Positions 11,805-23,725 of a stretch of DNA of 64,000 nucleotides are shown in pieces (position 1 is the stretch's first letter; each line of letters begins with the position of its first letter). This DNA is from Coprinus comatus (Eukaryota > Basidiomycota > Agaricomycetes > Agaricales > Agaricaceae). The DNA is taken from the NCBI GenBank assembly GCA_034638255.1, contig JAWPGT010000001.1:1364001-1428000 (forward strand), written 5' to 3'. The notes beneath the pieces are model-generated. The model did no database searches, was not told where the DNA came from, and saw only the letters and a list, made by a program, of their open reading frames with translations. Both the position numbers and the translations under genes were made by a program.

Positions 11805-14800
11805 TCATAGCTCATGTGTTTGGTACCATCGCTTATTGCCCATGAAGAAGAAGACCTGTCTCTCCTCGCTGTCGTTAACAGGTAAAGGTTCCTGATCATC
11901 ATTGTTAATGTTCGTTTTGATGCTCAAGAAGCCTTGCTTGACCAGGTGTTTCGTGACCTCTATTACTTCTTGCCTGTCGTAAGTTGAACGCAAGCGCCAT
12001 CTGATCTCCGTCTACAAATAGACAATCAAAATCATAATTAGGCCGTAGTACCAGCAACGACGTACTTGAGATATTCCAGGTCGGAACACTACCAATCCAA
12101 GCACTGCCCTCAGTGCAGCTTCCCAGAATTCCATTATCCTCCAACCTTCTACGTCTAACCAGCGACGTGGGAAAACAATTCTGGTGGGATTATTGGCCAC
12201 TTTGACACCCCATTTCCTGATGGAGGAAGCTGACACTACGACAAGGGTTGTGTACCCCGCTAGGTATACAGGAGGGACGGTTATGTTTATAAGTCTCCGT
12301 ACGTTGTCCACTAGTAGAAATCTTGGAATATTTAGTATATCCTGTCAGATAGGTCAGAATACAGTTTTGTTGTTTGTTTTGAGAATGAACTTGCTTGTAT
12401 CGCTGGTATAGTGATACCACCAGCACCAGCTTCCTTGACGACCTCCAAAATTCGACATATACACTCCACAGGTTCAGGGTCCAATGTTGCAACAAGTGTG
12501 GATATTTCGTTCTGTATACAGATTTTGCAATCTATAAGGCTATCTTTGGTCAACATTAGGCAAGTAGCCGGTTCACCATCTTCTGTGATACCGTGGCCAC
12601 TCAGTGGAGCCCCTTCAACGTCCACGTCTGTCATAGATGTTTCATCTTGGAAATTGCCATCGACAATGCTGTCATGGACCAGCTCAGGTGAAATAATCCT
12701 GCGGTATAGAATCGCGGTTTCAATCTGGTCGTCATCTAAATAGGGGGAAAACTGGTTGAAGTACCAGTCTGTAGCAATAGCGAAATGACACACCTGCTTT
12801 TTTGCTATTCCAGTCCAAAGCTGGCCTGGCTGCCTGGGCCTGTGAAGTATCTATCCTGAATTCCAACTGATCTAGCATTAAACCAAGTTGATTGCAACAT
12901 CCAATTTACTCACTAGTTTGTCAGTCGCTAACTCTATAAAAGCAGCGCAGTCTCCGTCTGTTGCCGTTAACGGCCATTCATTCCATCCATCATCTTGTAT
13001 AATGAGTTCTTCTAAAGCCACTGCATCTTGGTATGTGTCTGTCGGCACAGAGCCTCCAAGTGTGTTTAGATTACTGTTTCAAAATTAGTTATGATTAATG
13101 TACAGCAATTTCAGAACATACATGTCGGATATTTTAAGATGCCTGCCTGGTCTAGACTTTTCCAGATCTCGAACGAGTTTTGAAAGGATACCACGATTTA
13201 ACATCCCCTTAGCTGCAGCTTCGACATTCTTCTGCCCTACACTCTGAAGTATCAGGGCACCGTGTTCTGCGCTATACCGTTCATTCGGAGTCCCAATTGT
13301 CATCTGTAGAATATTCAGTACATGATACAACATTTGTGAGGTGTAGTTTACCTTCAAAGAGGCTTCTGCCAAGGCTATCGAGTCGGATAGTGCTTCGGTG
13401 GCAGAGGAAGGGTTTTTGTCCAGTGTCTTCGTGAATGCTTGTCTCATGAGTCGCTTTTCTCGACCTTCTTCTACATTTGCATTCCACATGAAATCCCAAG
13501 TAAAACTCGAAGGATCGGTGGCATCCACTTCGTAGGTGTCCAACAACTCTTCAACTGTTGATGGAAGTATCACCCTGTTATCTCTCGTGTGACCATAACC
13601 AACACGCCTGATACTATTCAGTCAAACCATAAATACAAAGGTAGCGTTTGACTTACAGGGCGTTCTTGTCAACATGTTGGCGCAAAAACTCAATATGTTT
13701 AATCAAGTCAAATTTGGAAGGGCTCTGTGGATCATCGTCTGGCAATAGAGGTGTACCTCGATGCTGGATCCATAATTCAAACCACTTTTCTTCCAGACGA
13801 TTCATATAAGCTTCATTTCCTGGAGCTTCGCGTATATGGGTCAGCCGCTGGCGAACAGTGTTGCGGGGCACAGATGGAAAAACTTGTTCGAATGCGGCCC
13901 ACTCAACTCGAGAAGCATTCCGACATCGAGCTCGAATGATGGCCGCGGCATCTCTTGCTAATTCGTCGTAATCTCTATTCCATTGGAACCTATGCCTTCG
14001 AGAGGCCTTGGTGGGTACCTCATGGCCTGTTAAACATTCACATTTAGTTTACATCGCGTGAACGGAGCTTGGTATGTACCTGCTATCTCTTTTTCTTTTC
14101 CCTTTCCTTTCTTCTTCTTAGGTTGTTCTTTTTGAGAAAGGGGTTCTCCTTGCCGAGCAATAAGGCTTTGCACCGACGGTTCTGTAGGATTTACTATTGT
14201 TGGAGGAGGAGGGAATCTAGAAACCTGAGACCCAGAAGGGCGTATGAGATTTTTACTCGACATCTTGAGCATTTTAGCCATATCAGCTTCACGTATTGCA
14301 TCTATGATGTTGCTCTCCCATTTATCCATTTCCTGCGTTGACCCCGTTTCCATAAACCGTTTCTGGACCCGTTTAACTCGAGTGGTCGTTGCAGTATTAA
14401 GGGGGCCAGGATGAACACGGAGTAGGAGAGCTTCCCACTCTTGTTCTCTTTGCATACGTGCTTCTGCGGCCTTCCTCACAAGCAGCTCTTTGATTTCGGT
14501 GTTTCTCCGATTCCGCCTGTCGGAGTTCGGTCGGCCTGTTCGCTCTTTCACTTTCTTCAACTCTCGAACAAGTTTTGTTCGCGTTCCTTTGTAAAAGTTG
14601 ATTATCACGTCCATGGGGGCACTGGTCACTCTGGATAAGCGGGCCAACTGCTCATTTTTCGTAGTCTTATCGGGTTCTTCAACTGGTGTTCTTGTGGAAT
14701 GAATGTCAATGAACTGTTTGAGGTATTGTGTTTGGTGCCAGGTAAGAACGTAGTCAGAGCTCCATGATCCTGGCCGGCGCATTGAGCGGGCCAGGCTGAT

Positions 14801-17800
14801 ATTGATCAATGTACTCTGAGTGACTGATGTTCTACCGCTGTCATAAATAGAGGTTTTGACGGAAGCAGAATGGAGCGCCTCCCAGAAAGCAACAGCCGTT
14901 TCAAAGGTATCTATTGGCATGTCCTTTAAGAACTGAGGATCTGTCCCTGAGTCATACCATGCATGTACCGGAGCAACAGCGTTGAATCTCCAATATGAAG
15001 GTGCAATCATCGGTGTGTTGGTGGACCAACCTTCTAGGGAGGCCTGTTTGTATTTGGTGGGATGATTAAAGAAGGTATTTGTGGCGATCTCGATTTTCGC
15101 CTCTCCGGAATCAATAGGTTGCAGAGGAGTGACAACTCCAAGTAGTCGTAAAACTTCAAGCATCTCAAGGAATCTAGAACGTGCCCGAGATCTTCCTATT
15201 TGCATAAAAGAATGTAGGGAGGGAGGGAGATCGCGAACAGGAGTTTGACTCCCTGCCGCAGAAAAGAAACCATGGAGTTCGTCGGTGTGGTTGATACAAG
15301 AGACAAACGTAGTATAAGGTTGAAGGGGCATATCTTGGCAAAACAAGGATAACTCAATAATTTTCTCCTCCTTAGAAACGAGGTTGGGTAACGGGGTATC
15401 CGATCGCAGTTTGTCAAGAAAGAAGAGGTGTAGTTTCCGGACACGCGCCATTTTTCCAACAATGAAACCATACAATTGGCCTACGGTAGTGCGTTCAGCC
15501 AACAAAACATCCCGGATGGTGTCATCATCATAGGAAAACAATTGATTTGCCCTCGCAATGTTTTTGCTCCAACGTTCCTTTTTGTCAGACCCAGGTTGCT
15601 CCAATTGCAATAGTTGTAGTGGCCATGCCAGACGCGATGCACTGCTTGAATCTGCACCATATTCAACCTCTTCACTAATCTTTAAAAACGAAGTTGTTTG
15701 TGAGGGTGGTTGCATATTTTTTGATATATCAGCGATGTAGCCCTTGAGTTGAGCTTCGGTAATGTGAGGCAAGTATATGATTCGCACTGATCGCTGGATA
15801 CCAGTGTGACTTTGGATGGCAGATCTCAGTTGCTTCACTTTCCCTTTTGTCTCCAAAGCATCGAATGCCGCGCTTGCGGTTCGTTTATCGATCCTAGTTC
15901 CAGGGGGTGCGCTCGTTGGTTCACCGGCATTTGCCAAAGTCTCTAACAATGTTGTATGCGCCTTATAAAACTCCTTGACCTGCATATTGAGGATACCCCC
16001 AGAATTCTCCACTACACGATAAAGCTCATTCTCGCGTCGAAGCTGTGAGACATTGACTCGTCCTTTGGTATTCACAACCTTCCCTTCTATCTTCTTTGGA
16101 CTGGATGAATTGGGAACTACCTGGGAAGAGGCTGGTGCGTCGATTGGTGATGGTATATGAGTTCCATCTTGGATAAGAACAGGATCAATCGGAATTTCGG
16201 CTACAGCTTGTGCCTCATCATCTTGATCTTCGGCCGTATCCTTGGGAGCTCCTGTGTTCGATTCTGCGGTATTCACATTTTGGATAGCAATATCTGGCTC
16301 TATAATGGGTGCGTGTGTGTTTGTCTTGGTAGCGTCTTCGTGTGATTGTGAAGGCGGAGGGCTAGCAGGGGATTCAACGACCTCCCTCCCATCTGCAATG
16401 ATATTCGAAGATTGACTTGGAGCATGTTCGACAGAAGTAGTGACTTTCATACGCTTCAATTGATGAGCCTTATCCTCGTTAGCATCGGTATCTAGAGCAA
16501 TTGGTCTCTTCTTAGGCGGACGGCCACGCCGTTTGGGTAGTGCTTGTGAGATAGAAGTATCATTTCCTTCGGTGTTCACAGAAGTCGCGGAAAGAGGCAT
16601 GATGGATTCATTAGCAATACTGTTCTTAGGCGGTCGACCACGCCGTTTGGGAGGTGCTTGGGAAATTGAGGTTCCAGCTTCAGAAATTTCATGTGCCGCG
16701 GAAATAGATGAGATAGGCTCATTAGCAGTACCGCTTTTGGGCGGGCGACCACGACGTTTAGGAACCTTGGTAACTTAGGTGCAAGATGGGTCAAATTTTG
16801 TTGAAAAGCTAATAGTTACCACTAACCTCCTTCCACATTGTCATTCTGTCCTTCCTCGTCAATGCGCCTTTTCTTCGATGCTGGAGCAACTTCAGAGATA
16901 CTCTTCCTTGGGCGACCCTTTTTAATGGAGCCGTCTGTCAGAATAGGGTTCTTGAGCGGTCTCTTTCTTTTATATGCTGAATTTCCATCCACATTGCGCT
17001 TGTAAGAATCTTGAAATTGGACCAATGAGTCTTCATCCTCATAGAATGCTTGAACGTCCACATCGGCAAATCCTCCGGCTTTATCGAGATCCACATCAGC
17101 AAATCCTGCTGTAGGTTCCAATTGTTCTTCTACCAACAACCTATGATAGGCACCAACAGTGTAATAACGATGTCTCCTCTCTCGGCCACTCGTTTCCATC
17201 AGTCCTACGATGCCAAGGTCAGCCAAGTGTGGAGGTGGAGATACTTTATCAGCTCTGGCGAGCAGTAACTCGATTGTTCTCTTATCAAAATACGAGAGAG
17301 CTATTGAAAGATCCTGTCCCAAGATTTTAATATAATTACGATTTAGATTGTTATGTATGACTTACATTCAGTGTCATCCCCTGAGTGCCTGATTCTTCCA
17401 AGAGACCGGTGATTTGTCTGTTGATAGTTGCATTCATTTTGACACCACCTACTGTTTTTCTTGTAAATATCTCGAAATCACTACCAATATAGATATATTC
17501 CCTCACCGACAGGGCTAGATTTTTCTTCATCTTCATCATCTTGCGTGTCCAAAATCACACCATCAGGTTTATTCTCTGAAGTGACAAGACGGAAACATTT
17601 GACAGTCGAGGTTAAGGTCTTCTTCTTGCTACTAGGGACAACCACCTTCTCAATAATGCCTTGTTGTATTAGTTCCCGTATTCGACTTTGGAAGAAACGC
17701 CGATCTGTTTTGGTTGGGTTAGAAAATCCCTACAGATATTAGTTAGATGTATGTATCGTATACAACTGTCCTTGAGTTTCTCTTACGATAGTGAGGAGCA

Positions 17801-18944
17801 TATTATTCGATTCATGGATACAGTTCTTGGATGCCTTCAAGAGTTTCACAACTCTGGCTTTGACAAGTGGCAAGCTGGATAAATGGCGAGCATCAATAGG
17901 GGTGAAGTCGAGCATTGGGTTTAGGCTGGGTCTTTCATCCTCTAACGTTTCTTCGTTGCGCGTCTGTGAGGATTTCCCCGCTTCTTCGGCTTCATTCTCC
18001 TCCTCGAGTATCGCTTTCCACTGGGCACTCTTCTCATAAAAATACCGATGGATAACCGAGTGAGTGCCGACTCCAGGTCGACGAACCTTGACACTAGGGA
18101 ATGTTAAACATATGACACAATAAGGATCCAAAGAAATCACCATACACAAGGTTGAGTTCTTGTAACTGTTTCACAAGATAAAAGCAAGTTTTCTGATCAT
18201 AACCAGATTTCTGACCAAGAGAAACGACTGAAACTCCAGTGTCCCTTCCTCGCGTAATGATTTGCAAGGCCGAATATACCATGGGACTCAGCTTAGAAAA
18301 CTACATATATATTGTAATCAGACGCTCACATAATAGAGAACTTTTCATGGTGCTCACCCGAATATGAGAGCCCGTAATGGCAGCATATATAGAATTTTGT
18401 TCAACAGCGATCCGTAATTTGTCTCCAAATTCTGCAACAAGTGATTCTAAAGACCTGTCTTTATACCCTGTTATGGGTAATAATTCCGTTGGTTGAGCCT
18501 CAACCTCTGCCTCCCCTCTAGCTTTTGCTTTCTTCTTCTTACTTGTTTGCGGTGCAATCCACACCTCTGTAAGCAAACCATCGGGAATAGTTCCTACTCT
18601 AACAGGAGGTTGTTTGACAACCAAAGACCATACAAACCCACAAAATGCTTCATCAAGTTGTTGAGGATGAGGTGCTGATGGTTGAGTATAAAAATCGTGG
18701 ATAAAATCTTTCAATCGCGAGACATTTGAGCCTACGGAACGATTGTGGAGGTCCCAGACCAATCAGCTTTCATGGTAAATGGTAAAAACGGAAGTAAAGG
18801 AACGGATTCGAACCCAAGCCCTGAGAGCAACAAATTTGTTTTGCTCATAGATACTTGATCCATCAGATGATAAGCGAGGGAAAACTCACCAAGATCGCCG
18901 TCAAATGAAAGCTCGCGCAGACAATGGTGGACAAGGTCATCCAT
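11805..18944 (-). CDS. TFC3: TFIIIC B-box-binding subunit (Tfc3/tau138, TFIIIC220-like)
   Basis: This is the largest gene in the window, about 7.1 kb with more than ten introns and a product of roughly 2,000 residues. TFIIIC recruits TFIIIB to tRNA and other Pol III genes, and this subunit contacts the B box. The start is the ATG at 18942-18944 (MDDLVHHCLRELSFDGDLG); no upstream in-frame ATG was found. After intron 1 comes SNVSRLKDFIHDFY. The B-block winged helix follows: SPMVYSALQIITRGRDTGVS, then VVSLGQKSGYDQKTCFYLVK. Then come extended winged-helix sequence, nuclear-type basic runs, four AT-hook-like motifs and a long helical C-terminal half. The C-terminus ends GNKRWYQTHEL. AT-hooks are an addition I do not associate with yeast Tfc3. 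Intron 1 (18732-18889, 158 nt) is about three times the usual size and carries an exact B-box sequence. Confidence 0.88.
16515..16770 (-). repeat. Tandem AT-hook coding repeat, three units of about 111-114 bp
   Basis: The core coding for PKRRGRPPK occurs three times, at about 16515-16545, 16629-16659 and 16740-16770, so the spacing is 114 and then 111 bp. The spacers are also related: after each hook comes a segment with ANE(S/P)I, then Ser/Ala-rich sequence ending TSISQA. This is an in-frame tandem duplication of a 37-38 residue module inside the TFIIIC subunit. A fourth, diverged hook (KKGRPRKSI) lies at about 16902-16925 in a neighbouring exon. Confidence 0.88.
18732..18889 (-). other. Long first intron of the TFIIIC subunit gene
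   Basis: The donor GTGAGT follows the codons for FDGDL plus one base, and the acceptor CCGTAG ends at 18732, so exon 2 opens with GSNVSRLKDF in frame. At 158 nt it is about three times the length of neighbouring introns. It holds the B-box element at 18804-18814 and a downstream T5 run in the same orientation. Confidence 0.75.
18804..18814 (-). promoter_or_regulatory. Exact TFIIIC B-box (GGTTCGAATCC) in intron 1 of the TFIIIC subunit gene
   Basis: The minus strand reads GGTTCGAATCC, a full match to the B-box consensus GGTTCGANTCC bound by TFIIIC. The flanks do not pair as a tRNA T-stem and I find no cloverleaf or clear A-box upstream, so it is not an evident tRNA gene. About 20 nt downstream in the same orientation is a run of five T, the usual minimal Pol III terminator. 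It could be an ETC-like TFIIIC-only site, a relic of a tRNA or SINE, or a chance match. Confidence 0.6.
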
Positions 18945-19559
18945 CGTAAAGGTTCCACGTCCGGTGTACAGGTTTGAATATAATGACAAGTGTTTTCCTC
19001 ACAGCACGGTGTGTATGTTGGGGCTGTAGATTAATATAACGGAACTCTTTATCCACCCAAGTCAGGTAGTAGTTGAAATGCGTTCAAAACGAGTACAGGA
19101 GTGTGCGGATCGTGGGGTCGTCGGACAAGAGTCGATAATCGGTCTCCTTGCGTTGTCACATGTGACAGGTGACCCAGCGATGCCCGCCCAGGTGGCTCAA
19201 CGGAAAATCGCAGAGAAGTTTCCAGAAAATGGATCGCTTGTGTTCCGACTCAATTACGAATCCAGTCGGCACAGGCTTAATTATAACAGCCAGCTATCTT
19301 AGGCAGAACATGTTCAGTGCGGCGCTAAGCAAACAAAACTATGTGCAGGGGTTCTATTAGGTATAATATACGGGGTGCGTGGGTCGTGAGTTTGAATACA
19401 TTGTGAGACATAAAAAAAGAAAATAAAGAAACCCGAGCAGGTGCGCCTAATGCGACTGGTCAATTTTGCACTCTATGACTGTATAATAACTCTATTTCGT
19501 CTTCATCTCAAATAAATATGAGAGGGGTGGTCGAAGGATGATGGTCGGTGGGAGCGGAG
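18945..19559. other. Intergenic: TFIIIC subunit promoter and PRELI-protein 3' end
   Basis: About 615 bp. It contains a perfect 12-bp palindrome, GTCACATGTGAC, at 19155-19166, which includes the E-box-like core CACATGTG. A TGGCTCAACGG string at about 19192 resembles a tRNA A-box, but no cloverleaf forms around it. Short open frames here have no recognisable product. Confidence 0.55.
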
Positions 19560-20229
19560 TTATGCGGTAGCTTGCTGCGCATGTCGTTCCTCCCATAGTG
19601 TCCGTAGGATATCAGTGAAAGCAAGTTTCCCAAGCTGAGCATTTTGTTCAAACCTCTGCACAAGCCAATGTTCCAGACGGTCTGCTGCTGAACGCCACAA
19701 TGCCATTCTAGCCTGTATTTCTGCTGTCTGGGTGAAGACAGTCATGTCCCGGGTAGCAGGGGTATATTGAATACGTTCGAAGCAGGTGGCGAACTGAGAT
19801 AGTGATAAATTCACAGAAGTGATTGTCGCATTCTGTGTAGCAGGGTCCACAAAGATAACTTCACGGACGAAAGCATCTTCTGAGCCACCAAATATCTATA
19901 ACAATTGCAAGTATATGAATAGTGCATCCACAAAGATGAACAAAGTACCGCGCACCTTGACAATCCAACCTGGAGCTTTCTGTTTGCATCCCAGCACTCT
20001 TTCCGTCCTAATAATTCCAGTATTTGGATCCACAGTGCGGTCTATCACGTCGATGCTAACAACATGCGAGCATTTCGGGTTTGGGTACTTTCTCCACATT
20101 CCAATAACTACATGAGACCAAGGATGACTATGAGATTATGATTGCACACGACAGGTTAATACAAGAATCCATAACCGCTTAGTAACTAGACACATACTTG
20201 TAGTTGAATGTCTGAGAGAAGAAATGCAT
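19560..20229 (-). CDS. PRELI/MSF1 domain protein (Ups/Slmo family), mitochondrial phospholipid transfer
   Basis: Three exons encode a small PRELI/MSF1 protein. The ATG at 20227-20229 gives MHFFSQTFNY, the conserved N-terminal start of the family. The next exon continues HPWSHVVIGMWRKYPNPKC, SHVVSIDVIDRTVD and RTERVLGCKQKAPGWIVKV. The last exon encodes VDPATQNATITSVNLSLSQF, FERIQYTPA, MTVFTQTAEIQAR and a C-terminal amphipathic helix with WLVQRFEQN. Family members work in the intermembrane space with Mdm35/TRIAP1 and move phosphatidic acid or phosphatidylserine between the mitochondrial membranes. Residue pattern favours the Ups2/Slmo branch over Ups1, but that is a judgement. No targeting presequence is visible, as usual for this family. 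It shares orientation with the downstream TFIIIC gene. Confidence 0.87.
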
Positions 20230-20510
20230 CCTTTTTTGCGATGGGATAATCCCAGAGAGAAACAAATGAGAAGACGAAGAAGAACCTAAAGAAACGGTAC
20301 AAAGGTATGGATGAAGCACCGGGTGTTACACTGTAATGAGAATTTTGTGAGAATCGGCGTCACCCGGTAACTCTCACGATCAACCCCTATCCGATTCGGC
20401 CCTACTTAGTCGAAAATCATACTCATGGTCACAAATGGATAAAACCGAAGTTCGTAAATATATCATGCTTGCTCAATTGTGTTCCATACTGTACGGAAAA
20501 AAGTACACAA

Positions 20511-23455
20511 TCAATTCCGCTCCGCCTCGTCCAACATAATAGCCTTTAGCTCGGCTAATCTGGTTTTCAGCTTGGGTCTGCTCAACGTCCGTCATAAGCA
20601 CCAATCAATCCAAATAAGACATGTTCACTCACACTTCCAGAAGCTTAGCCTCCAATGCCTGCTTCTCCTCCTGTAGCGCAAGTCGTTTCTCCGCATCGAG
20701 TTTCGTGCTATATTCATGAGGTAAGTACTCTGAGGATAAAATTCCTTGAAAAAAATACTGACAAAACATAACCACCTTGCCCATCGTAATGTAGGATGAG
20801 CTGATGGTACTTCCATAACGACGGTCGATGTGAGACTGTAAGGAGTGTGATCCCGAGGTCTGTTGCATGCTCCATCATCAAACCCTCAATATCAGTAGGC
20901 ACTAATGATGTTGCTTCATCGAGAACAGCATACTGCATTCCGACGAGTAAGTATGACGTCATATATACCTATGAAGGTCAGAGAAAACCTAACCTTAGGT
21001 CGATGATAGAACAACCTTGCCCAAGCAATCTTCTGCTGATCGCCACCACTCAAAGATTCTCTCCATTCTCGTGCAGCATCCCATCCTCCTTCGCGCTCGA
21101 CAATGTTCTCCATGTTCACAACCGCAAGAACGCGAAGTAAGTCATCATCCGTAACACCGCCTATTTAGTAATGGTGAGCAAGAATCAAAATTTTGTTGCA
21201 AATATACATACGAGCTTTCATATCTGCTTCCGAGTGTGGGTAGATAATTTGATCTCTTAGTGTACCCAATGAAAGGTACGGTCGTTGAGGAATAAGAATA
21301 AATTGTGATGATGGTGGTTTCCGGACAATACCACCATAGACAGGCCAGAGTCCACCAAGGATTCGGAATAAGGAAGACTTTCCACATCCTATAAAAAGTG
21401 AGTACATTGTCAAAACAACAAAAGATGGTCATACCATTAGGTCCAACAATGAGCAAATGTTGCTAGATCCAGAATAAGTTAAATACAATTTCTACAGAAA
21501 CGAACTCACTCCAGGCTTCACATGGAAGCTCAGGCTCTTCACAAGGATATCTCCATTTGGTGTCACTATAGGAACATTTTCAAATTGAATGTCTTCTGCC
21601 TCAAAGACCTGGCCCCTGCCGTTTAGAACTACAAGGCCGTCATTAGAAGAAATTATGAAATTAAGTCTCAACCATACTCACTCTTAGCGTTGACCTCTGT
21701 ACTGGCAGAACTAACGAGTGCCTTCTGGAATTTGCCTTTCTTGACGTCGTCAATGGTATCCAGAAGTTGGGACACCCGGGCCGTATATCCAGCAAGCTCG
21801 GAAAGGTCTTTGTAAGAATACATTACACGACCAAATGCGTCTGTTGCGAATATCAAAACAAGTTACAAAAGAGGGGAAACGAATGCATACCAGACGATGA
21901 CAGAAGCAATCGCCTGTTAGTGACAAACCCTAACAGATCGTTCAGCAATGGCACATCTATATTTAGCTTTATAGTTACTCACCTTCCGTACGTCCACCTA
22001 GATCAACTGACAATGCACCAGGGACCTTGAAAAACACTGGAATCGCGCACAGTACAAGCTAAACGTAACTTCAGTACCTAAAGCCATGATATCAATGTAA
22101 TCTTACACCAAAAGATCCCCATAGCCATTTAATGATACCTTCTTCTACGCATCCGAACCACCATCGTCTTTCCAGAACTTTGTTCTCATGCTTCAGGACC
22201 GTTGCATACTCTCTCTCGACGAGCAAACGTTCTGTACGTTCTCCTCCCATGAACGCAATCTCTTCTGCGAACTCGACTAATCTAGAATGTGTGTGACGCA
22301 GCGAGCCAGCGAGCTGCCCGGAAAGAGCGGTATAAGCGCCAAATGGCGGTGTGAGATATCGTACTGAGAAACCCCGACTGAGCGCATGGTAGACCAAAGA
22401 AAACGGAAGACTCACAGAGGATGGCAGTTAACTGGACACGGCAACTGTCAAACCGAGCAGACCCTCGGCACCAACGTTCTGCGATAGTTGGTAATTATAA
22501 AGAATGACATCTAATACAGGTTTAGCCAAATTCGAATAGATAGCTGCCAGATGCGTTGAAAATCGTTGGATGTCATGAGTTATCATCCTATTTTGTTCTA
22601 CCTTTAGACAAGGTCGAGGTTGTAAGATCATCACTCACTGATCCGGGTTTTTGATTCTATCATCTAAGTTTGCTGTTGATAGTGCGATTTAGTACACAAA
22701 AATATTCTTGTAGGTGTTGGCGAGCTTACCAAGCTTATAGTATACTTTACCATCAGGTCCTTGACCAGTTTCTCCGAGGTATTGAGAAAGCACTTCATTG
22801 GTCAAACGAGTGCGATAAGCTATAGCAAGTTTATTTTGCACATAACTGAGCCAGCTATTGCACCATGTGGCGGGAATAGCAACAAGCAGCCAGCGGAGGA
22901 TATTATAGAAGAATTGAAGAGGCTCGACCCTGACTAAACTTGCCACGATCCTGGAAGTGTTGATTAGCCAATGCGAATGCGGGGAATGTCTCATAGCTAT
23001 GACGTACCTTCCATCAAGAGCCGCGACATACAGAGAGATAGCAGTTCTGAATACCAGAAGACTAGAGTGCATAACAAGAAGCAGCGCCTCTTTCGAACGG
23101 ATACCCGGAATCACGATCCTCAGGATGCGTCCGAGACGTTCATAGAATACGGCATCAACCTAATTGTAAGATTAATCACAGGGCAAATTCGATGATATCG
23201 TGTAGAGGGAATACGAACTGCAACACGCTCTGGCTTCCCATCGTCTGTTTTCTTGGCCTTGGCCTTGCCTTTCCGAGAACTTGCACCTCCCCGCCCGCCG
23301 CCGGACAGACTGTAATACGTTGAAAGGAGCACATATGATACAAAGCTGAGGTTGATTAACTTCTGCGCGAGAGGGCGGTGATTCGCATATATATTAGAAA
23401 GTCGGGTTATCTGTTCGCTGGCAGCTTTACTCCGGAGTGTCGAGAGTATTGCCAT
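20511..23455 (-). CDS. Peroxisomal ABC half transporter (ABCD / Pxa family)
   Basis: The ATG at 23453-23455 gives [20 protein letters not shown] and the stop is TGA at 20511-20513; the product is about 700 residues over many short exons. ABCD half transporters dimerise in the peroxisomal membrane and import long-chain fatty acids or their CoA esters. The membrane domain includes [20 protein letters not shown] and the EAA-like [15 protein letters not shown]. In the nucleotide-binding domain Walker A (GPNGCGKSS) is split by an intron, [20 protein letters not shown] forms the Q-loop region, [20 protein letters not shown] is the signature, and Walker B is YAVLDEATS, followed by [17 protein letters not shown] short helical tail ends [11 protein letters not shown] glycine-rich basic linker ([14 protein letters not shown]) follows the first helix. 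The D-loop LVPTD is less canonical than SAVS(L)D. The upstream region has two CACGTG motifs. Confidence 0.92.
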
Positions 23456-23663
23456 GGTTGAAGTTTTGGAGGGTCAGCAGCGATTAGATATGTACGTTGG
23501 TATTAGTGTGTGATGTCAATGACCCTGGTTGACCAAGTTTCAAGGACCAAGGAGAACACAACGGACGACCTGTGGAGAAAAGCGAATAGGCTCCACTTGT
23601 GAAGGATAGGAATGGTAACAGCCAGAAATATGGACAGGTTGCTCAAGTGTTGGAAGAGTTGCG

Positions 23664-23696
23664 CACGTGAAATTGAGCAGATATCAGAGACACGTG
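23664..23696. promoter_or_regulatory. Pair of CACGTG E-boxes upstream of the ABCD transporter
   Basis: CACGTG occurs at 23664-23669 and again at 23691-23696, 27 bp apart and about 210-240 bp upstream of the transporter ATG. The interval 23456-23725 separates it from the HAD gene. CACGTG is the core bound by bHLH factors such as Cbf1 and Tye7 in fungi; its function here is inferred. Confidence 0.4.
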
Positions 23697-23725
23697 GTAC
23701 AGGTACTTAGGATACTTTACATCGC

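Noticed and set aside
18795..18870. tRNA gene at the GGTTCGAATCC element
   Set aside because: The five bases on each side of the loop do not form a T-stem and no D-arm, anticodon arm or acceptor stem can be drawn; kept only as an isolated B-box.
19185..19275. tRNA-like sequence starting with the A-box-like TGGCTCAACGG
   Set aside because: No matching B-box at the right distance (only a poor GTTCCGACTC) and no stable cloverleaf.
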